Assembly: GCF_024138675.1 (NCBI RefSeq)
Contig: NZ_CP090959.1
Span: forward strand, 372,001 to 436,000
Length of the DNA: 64,000 nt
Source of the DNA: Simiduia sp. 21SJ11W-1
GTDB lineage: Bacteria; Pseudomonadota; Gammaproteobacteria; Pseudomonadales; Cellvibrionaceae
Direction: 5' to 3'
Positions 52,733-60,913 of this stretch are shown here, piece by piece. The notes beneath the pieces are model-generated. The model ran no database searches. It was given only the letters and a program-made list of their open reading frames with translations, and was not told the origin of the DNA. Each line of letters opens with the position of its first letter. The stretch's first letter is position 1. Position numbers and translations under genes: made by a program.

Positions 52733-53719
52733 GTGATAAATGTTGTATGTTTTGGCGAGGCCTTGGTGGATATGTTGTCCAGCCGTGTAGCCAAAGGCGA
52801 CGCAGCCAACGCCCAGGCCGAACAGTTTACCAAGTATGCCGGCGGCGCACCGGCCAACGCAGCGGTTGCAGTTGCAAGGCTGGGTGGTGCAGCAAAATTT
52901 GTGGGCATGTTGGGTGATGACATGTTCGGGCGCTTTTTACAGGCTGAGCTACAAGCACAGGGTGTCAACACCGAGCATGTGCAAACTACCCGCAGTGCCA
53001 AAACCGGCTTGGCGTTTGTATCCCTTGATGAGCACGGCGAACGTAGCTTTGAATTTTACCGGCCGCCGGCGGCAGATTTGCTCTATCGGCCCGAACATTT
53101 CGACGCGGCAGTTTTTCAAAGCCCCGGCATTTTTCATGTGTGTACCAACAGCCTCACCGAAGACGCCATTGCTGAAACCACACAGCAGCTTGTTGCCAGT
53201 GCGCGTGCCCATGAGTGGTTGGTAAGCGTAGATGTAAACCTGCGCCACAACCTTTGGCCCGAGGGCCGCGCAAATCGGGACAGGGTAAATGCATTATTGG
53301 CCGAGGCCGATGTTATTAAGTTTAGCCTTGAAGAGCTTGAGTACCTGGCCGATGGCAGCGACCATTTTGTATCAGGCCTGCTTAAGCAACGCGCCAAACT
53401 GATATTAATTACCGATGGCAGCCAGCCAGTGCAGTGGGTGACCGCCAATGATTGGGGTGGCGTACATCCGCCTGCAATTCGTGCGGTAGATACCACCGCC
53501 GGTGGCGATGCTTTCATCGGCGCCTTGCTTTACCAGCTGGCAGCGGCAGACATTTCAGCCAATCAATTACCGGCCTGGTTAAGCGAAGGTGCGCATGAGC
53601 GGGCCATCAAATTTGCTTGCGCCTGCGGCGCGCACGCGGTATCCCGAAGGGGGGCCTTCGTGGCCCTGCCCGGGCTTGCCGAAGCCGAAAAAGTCTTTGC
53701 TGAACACTACCCAAATTAA
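52733..53719 (+). CDS. PfkB-family sugar kinase, probable fructokinase
   Basis: Ribokinase-fold kinase of 328 aa with signature 1 GGAPANAAVAVARLGG and signature 2 DTTAGGDAFIGALL (catalytic Asp in the GGD anion hole). Overall sequence is of the fructokinase (ScrK) type. The GTG start has a perfect AGGAGG 5 nt upstream. The next gene encodes a mannose/GlcNAc 2-epimerase-family protein; if that is a mannose isomerase, this kinase would convert fructose to fructose-6-phosphate. Confidence 0.9.
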   Translation: MINVVCFGEALVDMLSSRVAKGDAANAQAEQFTKYAGGAPANAAVAVARLGGAAKFVGMLGDDMFGRFLQAELQAQGVNTEHVQTTRSAKTGLAFVSLDEHGERSFEFYRPPAADLLYRPEHFDAAVFQSPGIFHVCTNSLTEDAIAETTQQLVASARAHEWLVSVDVNLRHNLWPEGRANRDRVNALLAEADVIKFSLEELEYLADGSDHFVSGLLKQRAKLILITDGSQPVQWVTANDWGGVHPPAIRAVDTTAGGDAFIGALLYQLAAADISANQLPAWLSEGAHERAIKFACACGAHAVSRRGAFVALPGLAEAEKVFAEHYPN

Positions 53720-53729
53720 GGAGTACGCC

Positions 53730-54932
53730 ATGCCCAGTGCGCCAAATTTCAAGAGCGCTGCCTTTTTACGTGAGCATGTTGATAGCATTCTCGCGTTCTA
53801 CGAGCCCCATGTGGCAGATCCAGTGCATGGCGGCTTTCATCAAAATTTCTACGATGATGGCACGCCATTTAACCCGGGCGATAAGCACCTGGTGAGCAGC
53901 ACCCGCATGGTGTTTAACTATTGCAAAGCCTACCAGCACGCACAAACGCCCGAGCGCAAGGCGCAATTTAAAGCGCGTGCACTGGCGGGCCTTGAGTACA
54001 TTCGCACCCAACACTGGGATGCCAGCCGCCCCGGCTACCACTGGACACTGAGCGTTAATCAGCCGGTAGACAGTACCAATCACTGCTATGGCCTGGCGTT
54101 TGTGATACTGGCGTTTTCAAGCTGTTTGTCAGCGGGCGTGGCCGACACCCGCGCCGAGTTGTATCGCACCTGGGATCTGTTAAATGCCAAACTTTGGCTG
54201 CCGCAATCTGGCCTTTATGCCGATGAAGCCAGTGCCGATTGGCAAACCGTCAGTGATTATCGTGGGCAGAATGCCAACATGCACTGCTGTGAGGCGCTCC
54301 TGGCAGCGCACCAGGCAACCGGCGATGAGGTGTTTCTGGAGCGTGCCTATACACTGGCTAACACCGTATCGGTAACGCTTGCCGATAAGGCAGAGGGGCT
54401 GGTGTGGGAACACTTCACGAAAGATCTGGCAATAGATTGGGATTACAACCGCGACGACCCAAAAAACCTCTACCGCCCCTGGGGCTTTCAACCCGGCCAC
54501 CAAACGGAGTGGGCAAAATTACTGGTGCTTTTGCACCGGGTAAAGCCCGAGGCGTGGATGCTCACCCGTGCACAATCCCTGTTTGATCGCGCGCTTGAAA
54601 CCTGCTGGGATAGCGAGCAGGGCGGCATTTTTTATGGCCATGCGCCAGATGGCAGTATTTGCGATGACGATAAATATTTTTGGGTGCAGGCAGAAAGTTT
54701 TGCCGCAGCAGCCCTGTTGGCAGAAGCCACAGGCGAGGCACGCTATTGGCAGTGGTACGAAAAAATCTGGCAGTACAGCTGGGCGCATTTTGTGGATCAT
54801 CAACACGGTGCCTGGTACCGTTTGCTAACCGCAAATAATGAAAAAACGAGCAATCAGAAAAGCACTGCCGGTGGCAAGTGCGACTACCACACCATGGGCG
54901 CCTGTTGGGAAGTGTTGGGTGTATTGGCATAG
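53730..54932 (+). CDS. AGE-family epimerase, probable mannose isomerase
   Basis: (alpha/alpha)6-barrel protein of 400 aa in the N-acylglucosamine 2-epimerase superfamily. Segments RGQNANMHCCEALLAAHQ, RPWGFQPGHQTEWAKLL, KYFWVQAE and DYHTMGACWEV carry the conserved histidines of the D-mannose isomerase/YihS branch. Either mannose-fructose isomerisation or GlcNAc-ManNAc epimerisation is possible; the adjacent fructokinase and the alpha-mannosidase favour mannose isomerase. Start ATG at 53730 has AAGGAG 7 nt upstream, 10 bp after the kinase stop. No signal peptide. Confidence 0.85.
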   Translation: MPSAPNFKSAAFLREHVDSILAFYEPHVADPVHGGFHQNFYDDGTPFNPGDKHLVSSTRMVFNYCKAYQHAQTPERKAQFKARALAGLEYIRTQHWDASRPGYHWTLSVNQPVDSTNHCYGLAFVILAFSSCLSAGVADTRAELYRTWDLLNAKLWLPQSGLYADEASADWQTVSDYRGQNANMHCCEALLAAHQATGDEVFLERAYTLANTVSVTLADKAEGLVWEHFTKDLAIDWDYNRDDPKNLYRPWGFQPGHQTEWAKLLVLLHRVKPEAWMLTRAQSLFDRALETCWDSEQGGIFYGHAPDGSICDDDKYFWVQAESFAAAALLAEATGEARYWQWYEKIWQYSWAHFVDHQHGAWYRLLTANNEKTSNQKSTAGGKCDYHTMGACWEVLGVLA

Positions 54933-54969
54933 CGCGCGGGCTTGATTTGATCTATAGGTGAGCAACCCC

Positions 54970-56166
54970 ATGCAGCGCTACCCCGCAACGGACGGCCGCA
55001 TTTATAAGGCGGGCTATTGGCTTAAGGCCGCTGCATGCAACGATTTTTCAACGGATACCCAGGCATCCAGCGCTGGCGCTATTGCATTTGACTGGCCCGG
55101 CACCCGCGTCGTTTTTCGGTGCAGGGCGCAGCGAATTGTGTTGCATTTCTCCGGTGCGCAAACGTATTTTCAGGTGCGTATTTTGGCGCCTACAGCAAAC
55201 GGCTTGCGTGAAGTATCGTCAAGGCGTGTGCGTGCCGGTTGCGATATCGCGATTGACCTTGCCGCACAATCTGCCTCTGCTACCCCCGATGACGAGCGGC
55301 TGGTGCATATTGCGCAGTGCTCTGAGTGCCGTAACCAACCGGTGGTATTTCACGGTGTTTCCCTTGATGGTTGCCTGCTTGATCAGCTTGCCGATGCCGG
55401 CGAGGCAGCCGGGTTATCGGCCACAAACACTGCTGATACTTTTGACGGGGTTGATGAATTTTTTGGTGCAGCCCCGGGGCGCTGCTCGCCACGCTTGGAA
55501 TTCATCGGTGATTCCTATTTTGTGGGCTATGGCAATCTGTTGCCTGAAACCGCGCCCATGCGTGACGGTTTACCTGATGATCAGATAGACCAACATACCG
55601 ATACCCAGCAAGCCATGGCGGCCCTTGCCGCCGGTTACCTGAATCTGCCTTGGCGTTTGCGGGCAGTTTCAGGGCGGGGGCTAGTGCGCAATTATCCGGG
55701 GCAGGCTTTACACTTGCCCACCCTGCCTGAATGCGTCAACCAATCGCTCCACGCGGCCCCACTTGCGCCAGCCATTAGAGCAGCCCAATTGCATACCGGG
55801 CCCGTTATTTATGTCGTAAATCTGGGCACCAACGACTTCTCCACACGCCCGGACGCCGGCGAAAAATATACCGAGCTTTCGTCATTGCGTGCGGCTTTCT
55901 TGGAAAAATATACCGAGCTTGTGGCACAACTATGTACCACGCATGCTCAGGCAAAGGTGCTACTAGTGGGTGTGCCGCACCCGAATTCCTCGCTACAGGC
56001 AAGTCTGCTGCAACAGCTAGCTGGCCAACTGGGTGCGCATCTACCCGTGCATTTTTGCCAGTTGCCCGAGGTGGGGCTGCACGGCTGCGATGCCCACCCG
56101 AACCTGGCCGGCCACAGGCAGTGCGCACAGGTTTTGGCAAAGTCATTGCGCCGAATACTGCGCTAG
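54970..56166 (+). CDS. CE2-like SGNH/GDSL esterase
   Basis: 398-aa esterase with an N-terminal jelly-roll (about 1-150) and an SGNH hydrolase domain (about 165-398), the architecture of carbohydrate esterase family 2 deacetylases. Block motifs: EFIGDSYFVGYGN (nucleophile Ser), VNLGTNDFS and GCDAHPNLAGH (catalytic His, HPNxxGH). No signal peptide, so it probably removes O-acetyl groups from imported sugars before GH38. The ATG at 54970 has AGGTGAG upstream; a GTG at 54958 is an alternative start. Last gene of the operon. Confidence 0.88.
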   Translation: MQRYPATDGRIYKAGYWLKAAACNDFSTDTQASSAGAIAFDWPGTRVVFRCRAQRIVLHFSGAQTYFQVRILAPTANGLREVSSRRVRAGCDIAIDLAAQSASATPDDERLVHIAQCSECRNQPVVFHGVSLDGCLLDQLADAGEAAGLSATNTADTFDGVDEFFGAAPGRCSPRLEFIGDSYFVGYGNLLPETAPMRDGLPDDQIDQHTDTQQAMAALAAGYLNLPWRLRAVSGRGLVRNYPGQALHLPTLPECVNQSLHAAPLAPAIRAAQLHTGPVIYVVNLGTNDFSTRPDAGEKYTELSSLRAAFLEKYTELVAQLCTTHAQAKVLLVGVPHPNSSLQASLLQQLAGQLGAHLPVHFCQLPEVGLHGCDAHPNLAGHRQCAQVLAKSLRRILR

Positions 56167-56191
56167 CATAACCGCTTGTTGTGTTTACGCC

Positions 56192-56728
56192 TTAGGTTGA
56201 AGGCTGCTTTGCATCGTGCATTGCTGCAACCTTCGGTAAGGCTAACACTCCCTCCAGATCTTCACACACCCGGGCGATTTCCTTTTCGTTCCAGGGGCTT
56301 TTTTCGCCGCTGTAGTAAATGTTGTTGTAAATCAGGCTTGCCGGGTCGTGGTGATTGCGCACTATGTGCTGGCACAAGCCAATGCGGGACGCGGTGGGGC
56401 AGGCCTGCTTTAAGAGTTTTGCGCCGGGCAGCGATTCACAGCCGGATTTCAAATCCAGCAGTTTCTCTTGCTCGGCGTCGGGAATGGCGTATTCGCGGCA
56501 TTGATGGCCGTGTGCTATTAGCTCGCAAGCGTAGCGCTCGGCACCTTTGAGTGCGGCAATGCGGGCTTGGGTGGCGCGGTGTTCGGCAGCTTTGTACTCT
56601 GCATAGGTGCCGGTGTGGTCGTCGCGGTACACGTCGTGAGCGTTGTGCTGTTCGTGTGCACTGAGCACCAGCGAGGTAAGTGCAATAAAGCTTACTGCCA
56701 AAGTGATGAAAAAATTACGCAATGTCAT
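56192..56728 (-). CDS. Small exported protein with four Cys, unknown function
   Basis: 178-aa protein not recognised. Signal peptide (NFFITLAVSFIALTSLVLSA), then a His/Asp-rich start (HEQHNAHDVYRDDH), a charged helix (EYKAAEHRATQARIAALKG) and four cysteines (YACELIAHGHQC, GCESL, KQACP, GLCQH region), which could form disulfides. Start ATG at 56728 has AGGAG 7 nt upstream. Not clearly linked to its neighbours; convergent with the esterase gene with only 25 bp between them. Confidence 0.7.
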   Translation of the reverse strand: MTLRNFFITLAVSFIALTSLVLSAHEQHNAHDVYRDDHTGTYAEYKAAEHRATQARIAALKGAERYACELIAHGHQCREYAIPDAEQEKLLDLKSGCESLPGAKLLKQACPTASRIGLCQHIVRNHHDPASLIYNNIYYSGEKSPWNEKEIARVCEDLEGVLALPKVAAMHDAKQPST

Positions 56729-56878
56729 GAGTGTCTCCTGCAAGACGTGAATCTAATAAATGCGTTTTCTGAATGATCTATTGAAGCCATAGCAAACCTC
56801 CAAGCGCGGTGGTGGGGCTGCAATTGGCAGCAACGCTGTGGGTTGCTGCCAATTAAGCCTGTAGGCTGTATGGCCGCG

Positions 56879-57208
56879 TTAATCGAGCGCCTCGTATTTC
56901 CGGCGCAGATCATCACCGCACAAATTGCACGTTACCGACTGGGTGCATTGATGCACGGCTTTGCCCTGCAAATTGGTTGTGCTTTGGCAGTCGGTTGTGA
57001 GTGCTTGCGCATCGCCCGGGTAGCAGCTGTCTTGTGCTTCTTCCAGGGCGCCGGCAATGGCCAAGGATGGATTGGCATGGGTGTGGGTGCCTTCAATTAT
57101 GGTGGCTTCACACTCTGTGTTTGCATCCTTCGATTGCCCATAACCATTAAAGGAGGCCGCAATCAGCAACGCTGTAATACAAAATCTTAAATTGAACGTG
57201 TGCAACAT
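56879..57208 (-). CDS. Small secreted Cys-rich protein, unknown function
   Basis: 109-aa protein not recognised. Signal peptide (LRFCITALLIAASFNGYG), mature part of about 85 residues with six cysteines, ending QSVTCNLCGDDLRRKYE (a CxxC). An excellent ribosome site (GAGGAGG, 4 nt from ATG) and 9-bp spacing after the metallophosphatase stop suggest real expression in one operon with it. Could bind metal or redox partners; no homologue is recalled. Confidence 0.7.
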   Translation of the reverse strand: MLHTFNLRFCITALLIAASFNGYGQSKDANTECEATIIEGTHTHANPSLAIAGALEEAQDSCYPGDAQALTTDCQSTTNLQGKAVHQCTQSVTCNLCGDDLRRKYEALD

Positions 57209-57217
57209 AACGCCTCC

Positions 57218-59233
57218 TCAGTAGCCCTTAAAGACGGTGAACTGATCGATTATTTGGTTGTCGGTATTTTTGAAGTAAAACTCCGCGCGATCATCATAAA
57301 AGGTGCCAAACAATGCGCCGTATTTTGCACCCTGGGTGGAGGTGTAAATGCTGGCCCACCAGTTTCCGTTGCGCTCCTGGTCGCGTATGCCAATACCGCC
57401 CAGGCCTGATACGAAAGCGAAAGTATTGCCCTCGCTTACCGTAAAGGTCGAGCTAGTGGAAGCCAGGGTTTTGTCGCTCATGTCGCTTAGCAGGTGGGTG
57501 CGCGAGTAGGAGTGCTCGTGGCCTGTAGCAATAATGGCGCCTTGCTGGCGACAGGTTTCGTAGGCAGTCCAACCCACCTCGTCGCCCTTGCCGCCCACTT
57601 GCATATCGCGCTGGTTTTTGTGCCAGGCACAAATGCGCCAGTTGCCATTGGGCAGGCTGTTTAAACTGTTGCTGATGTAGGTTTCGTGCTCGGCACGTGA
57701 ACCGGCAGAGCCAATGGCCGAAAGCACAATAGACACATTTCCGAAGTGACAGGTCATTTGTTCTGCATAGGTGCCATTGCACTGCACGGACGATTGGGCG
57801 TTCAACCGGGCCTCACCAAAGCCGCGTACATCGTTGAAGTTGCTGTCGCCGTAATCGTGATTGCCCGCGGCAATGATGGCGGGGTCGTTACCCAGCGTGT
57901 TGCGCACCATGGAATCCCAGTTGTCGTCGCGGGTGGCATTGTAGGAGGTATCTCCTGCCACTACCGTAAGTGCCGCGCCTTCCTGCGCAATAAGGTTCAA
58001 TACATTCTGGAAATTGGTGCCGGTGCCGGTATCACCAATAAATGCAATCTTTACGCCCTCACTGTTATTACCGCCGTTGTCGGCCGGGCCTTCAAACTCC
58101 ACCACCAATTGCGGGGCCTGGCTTGCTGAGCCGTTAAAGGATTCCGCCGTGCGCTCGCCGGTGCCCTGGATGATCAGCGCCAGCTCGTTGCCGCTTTGCC
58201 AGCCGCCACGATTTACCACTTCCTGAATGATATTTTTCAAGTTTGGCGTGCGTTGATCTATTCCGGCGGCACCCACGGTATTCCAGGCCGGTGGCTGCCA
58301 ATTAACCGATGCACTGGTTGTAGGGCGGCTGGAAACATTGTGCGGGGCGCTGCCAAAGGGTGCCGCGTTGTTGACGTCTTCAGCGCGAATGGTGAGATTT
58401 GTTGCGCTGCTGTTTACTTCATCTGCGGTAAATTGCACATAGGCATTGGTAATGGTTGTGCCTTGGGCAATGGGCAGGTCGCGAAAGCGCAGGCCAACGG
58501 TTTGGCTGCTGCCATCGTAGGTTAATTCAAGGTCTGTGCTGTCTGGGTAAATAGACCCATCGGCCCGTTCTTCCACATCGTCTGTGCTGCTTGTGATGCG
58601 CTTACTGATGGTGGTTGTTTGTACGGCCACTTGGTACTCGATGGTAAGCAGCGGGGCCTGATTGCTTGCGCCATCGTAGGATTCTGCTGTGCGCTCGCCA
58701 CTGCCGGTAATAATGAATGCCATTTCGTTGCCGCTGCTCCAGCCGTTGCGGCTAACAACCTCCTGCACCAGTTGCTTGAGGTTGGGCGTGCGTTGGCCGC
58801 TGCCTGCGGCGCCCACATTCGTCCAGGTGCTGGGCTGCCAGTTAACCGAGGCGTTTGTAGTTGCGCGGCTGGAAATATTGTGGCTGCTGTTGGCAAAGGC
58901 CGCCGCGCTGTTGGTGGCCTCTGCGCGAATGGTCAGCGAGGTGCTGTTGCTGTTGGTTTCATCGGTTGTAAATTGAATGTGGGCGTTGGTAATGGTGGCC
59001 CCTTTGGGTACCGCTATATCCTGAAAGCGCAAACCCACGGTTTGGTTGCCGCCATCGTACACAAGCTCTATGTCGGTGCTGTTGAAATACATGGAGCCAT
59101 CGGCGCGTTGCTCGGCGTCGTCGTTGCCATTGCTAATGCGCTTGCTGAAGGTGATGCTCTCGGCCATAGCGTAGCTGCCAGCCATAAGGCACAGCAACGC
59201 AAGGCCACTGGTGATGTGTTTTATCATTTTCAT
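57218..59233 (-). CDS. Secreted metallophosphatase with duplicated N-terminal domain
   Basis: 671-aa exported protein. Signal peptide (SGLALLCLMAGSYAMA), then two tandem beta-rich repeats, residues 26-200 and 206-380, offset by exactly 180 residues without gaps (KRISNGNDDAEQRADGS versus KRITSSTDDVEERADGS). The C-terminal calcineurin-like phosphoesterase domain (about 393-671) shows IAFIGDTGTG, VVAGDTSYN, AAGNHDYGD and TGHEHSYSR, so all dimetal ligands appear intact. Acts on phosphomonoesters or diesters outside the cytoplasm, useful for phosphate recovery from nucleotides. The repeats resemble DNRLRE/hyaluronate-lyase-like modules and may bind a surface polymer. Start ATG at 59233 or 59227. 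Confidence 0.85.
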   Translation of the reverse strand: MKMIKHITSGLALLCLMAGSYAMAESITFSKRISNGNDDAEQRADGSMYFNSTDIELVYDGGNQTVGLRFQDIAVPKGATITNAHIQFTTDETNSNSTSLTIRAEATNSAAAFANSSHNISSRATTNASVNWQPSTWTNVGAAGSGQRTPNLKQLVQEVVSRNGWSSGNEMAFIITGSGERTAESYDGASNQAPLLTIEYQVAVQTTTISKRITSSTDDVEERADGSIYPDSTDLELTYDGSSQTVGLRFRDLPIAQGTTITNAYVQFTADEVNSSATNLTIRAEDVNNAAPFGSAPHNVSSRPTTSASVNWQPPAWNTVGAAGIDQRTPNLKNIIQEVVNRGGWQSGNELALIIQGTGERTAESFNGSASQAPQLVVEFEGPADNGGNNSEGVKIAFIGDTGTGTNFQNVLNLIAQEGAALTVVAGDTSYNATRDDNWDSMVRNTLGNDPAIIAAGNHDYGDSNFNDVRGFGEARLNAQSSVQCNGTYAEQMTCHFGNVSIVLSAIGSAGSRAEHETYISNSLNSLPNGNWRICAWHKNQRDMQVGGKGDEVGWTAYETCRQQGAIIATGHEHSYSRTHLLSDMSDKTLASTSSTFTVSEGNTFAFVSGLGGIGIRDQERNGNWWASIYTSTQGAKYGALFGTFYDDRAEFYFKNTDNQIIDQFTVFKGY
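58094..59158 (-). repeat. In-frame 540-bp tandem domain duplication
   Basis: The two N-terminal modules of the metallophosphatase (coding 59158-58634 and 58618-58094) align over their length with a constant 540-bp offset and no indel, though the protein sequences have diverged substantially. Confidence 0.8.
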
Positions 59234-59354
59234 GCCACCTTAGTCAGGGTAGGGGCGGCACACATGGGTTCCATGCCTTGTGTAACCGCGTAGATGTTAT
59301 TTCCGTGATGTATGGCGCAGTGCGTCTTGCCGACCAACGCGGGGAATCTAGCGC

Positions 59355-59371
59355 AGCTATTTGACATAGCT
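59355..59371. promoter_or_regulatory. Inverted repeat in AraC/metallophosphatase divergent region
   Basis: AGCTAT-TTGAC-ATAGCT, 120-140 bp upstream of both divergent starts. Candidate operator; it includes a TTGACA hexamer that could be a -35, but no convincing -10 element is placed 17 bp away. Confidence 0.3.
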
Positions 59372-59493
59372 GTTACACTTAGGTGACAAATCAGGTGGGT
59401 TGATTGCGATGTGATACAGGTGGCAGTTTCGTGTTACTTGCCGCGCACAGCCTGATGCCAGATAGATAATGCCGGATACTATAAGAACTCAGT

Positions 59494-60876
59494 ATGTTTA
59501 CAGCTTTTTACCTGTGGGCCACATTGCACGCCTTATTTTTGGGGGTGGCTATTCCCTGCATTCGCGCCAATATTGCCAATGGTTTTTTAAGTGCCTTCTT
59601 TCTACTGACTTCACTCAATGTGCTGTTTCAGCACCTGCTGGTGTTTACGGATTTTCGCCTGGCCTACCCTGAATTTGTGTTTGTTTCTGATGCCATTGGT
59701 TTTTGCTATGGGCCGGTATTGTACTTGTACTACCGGCAATTGATTTTTGAGCGCTTTGAGTGGCGCCAGGCACTGCATTTTGTGCCTGCAATGGCCTATG
59801 TGTTGTACTTTTTTGTGGTGGAGATGTGGTTTAAGGGCCCCTTTGTTTTTGAAAATTACATCCACCAAAATCAGCATGCGGTGGTGTTGTGCTTGATTGT
59901 GGCATCCACCCTTAGCTACTTGTGCCTGAGCCTATACTCCATTAAGCGTAACCGTAATTTACGGGGGGTTGAGGAGTTCAAGCTTATCTCGTGGCTGGAT
60001 TTGCTGATTTTCGTGTTTCTTTTAAAATCGGTACTTAATCTTTTTATATTTGCCTTTCACGCGATTCTTGGCGAAGAAATATTCGATGCAGTGCGCTTGG
60101 GCAAAGATATTTTGTTTATTGGCAGCACTGTGGCGATTATTGCTGCCGCCCAGTGGTACTTAATGCGCCACCCGCAGGTGATTTTGCACGGTGCCATGGC
60201 CGATGCCGACGATGATGATACCTATGAGGGTGATGAGCCGGCAGTTCTAGATGTTCCCTGCAGCAAGGCCGGTGTGCATTCCCAGGCGGCTGCCCGAAGT
60301 AGCGTTGAGGGTACGGAACCTTTGCCGGCCCCGGCCCTTGATGAAAACACTGGCGCGGCCCGGCCTGGCGTGGCCCGGCCTGGCGCGGCCCGACCTGACG
60401 CGGCCCGACCTGACGCGGCCCGACCATCAACTTCAAATGTGAAACCCGCACTCGATGCACAAGCTGATGCAGGCCAACCCTCAGGCGCGCAGCCTTCTGT
60501 TGCGCCTGAGGGTGGCGCAGAAAATCTGCCCGATGCCGAGCGCAACGCCGAACGCCTTGAGGCGTTGATGAAACAAGATAAACTCTACCTGGACGCCACA
60601 CTTACGGAAAAGGCGCTGGCCGAAAAGCTGGGTGTGCCCAGTTATTATTTATCGCGCCTGTTAAACCAGGTGGTGGGCAAGCGCTTTAATGAATACATCA
60701 ATGAAAAGCGCGTAGAAGAGGCCAAGCGGCTGTTGCTGGCAGCAGATTCCAATAATAAAACCATGTTCGCTATATCGCTGGATGCAGGCTTTAAATCGGA
60801 ATCGGTTTTTTATACCAACTTCAAAAAATTTACCGGGGTTACGCCCCGGGTGTTCAAGGTAAAACACGCCGTTTAG
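59494..60876 (+). CDS. Membrane-anchored AraC-family regulator with repeat linker
   Basis: 460-aa protein with about seven predicted transmembrane helices in residues 1-235, an acidic stretch (DADDDDTYEGDE, about 230-242), a long Ala/Pro-rich linker about 243-355, and a C-terminal AraC helix-turn-helix (LTEKALAEKLGVPSYYLSRL, ISLDAGFKSESVFYTNFKKF, about 365-455). It probably senses a ligand at the inner membrane and controls nearby genes (sulfatase, propeller protein or metallophosphatase). Residues 287-311 of the linker are a five-copy AARPx repeat from a 15-bp minisatellite. The ribosome site is weak. Confidence 0.9.
   Translation: MFTAFYLWATLHALFLGVAIPCIRANIANGFLSAFFLLTSLNVLFQHLLVFTDFRLAYPEFVFVSDAIGFCYGPVLYLYYRQLIFERFEWRQALHFVPAMAYVLYFFVVEMWFKGPFVFENYIHQNQHAVVLCLIVASTLSYLCLSLYSIKRNRNLRGVEEFKLISWLDLLIFVFLLKSVLNLFIFAFHAILGEEIFDAVRLGKDILFIGSTVAIIAAAQWYLMRHPQVILHGAMADADDDDTYEGDEPAVLDVPCSKAGVHSQAAARSSVEGTEPLPAPALDENTGAARPGVARPGAARPDAARPDAARPSTSNVKPALDAQADAGQPSGAQPSVAPEGGAENLPDAERNAERLEALMKQDKLYLDATLTEKALAEKLGVPSYYLSRLLNQVVGKRFNEYINEKRVEEAKRLLLAADSNNKTMFAISLDAGFKSESVFYTNFKKFTGVTPRVFKVKHAV
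60352..60425 (+). repeat. 15-bp minisatellite, five copies, in regulator linker
   Basis: Unit GGCGCGGCCCGGCCT with G/A and C/T variants, four full copies plus a 14-bp fifth. It encodes ARPG/ARPD pentapeptides in the AraC regulator between membrane and DNA-binding domains. In-frame, so copy-number change alters linker length only. Confidence 0.92.
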
Positions 60877-60879
60877 CAA

Positions 60880-60905
60880 ACACGCCCAAGTTTACATGGG
60901 CGTGT
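60880..60905. terminator. Hairpin between convergent regulator and sulfatase genes
   Basis: ACACGCCCA / TGGGCGTGT, a 9-bp perfect stem with an 8-nt loop, 4 bp after the regulator stop and 9 bp beyond the sulfatase stop. T-runs are short on both sides. Confidence 0.6.
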
Positions 60906-60913
60906 GCCGTGGG

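Noticed and set aside
58619-59293. Plus-strand open frame of 224 codons over the metallophosphatase
   Set aside because: Arises from the antisense of the Ala/Asn-rich duplicated modules.
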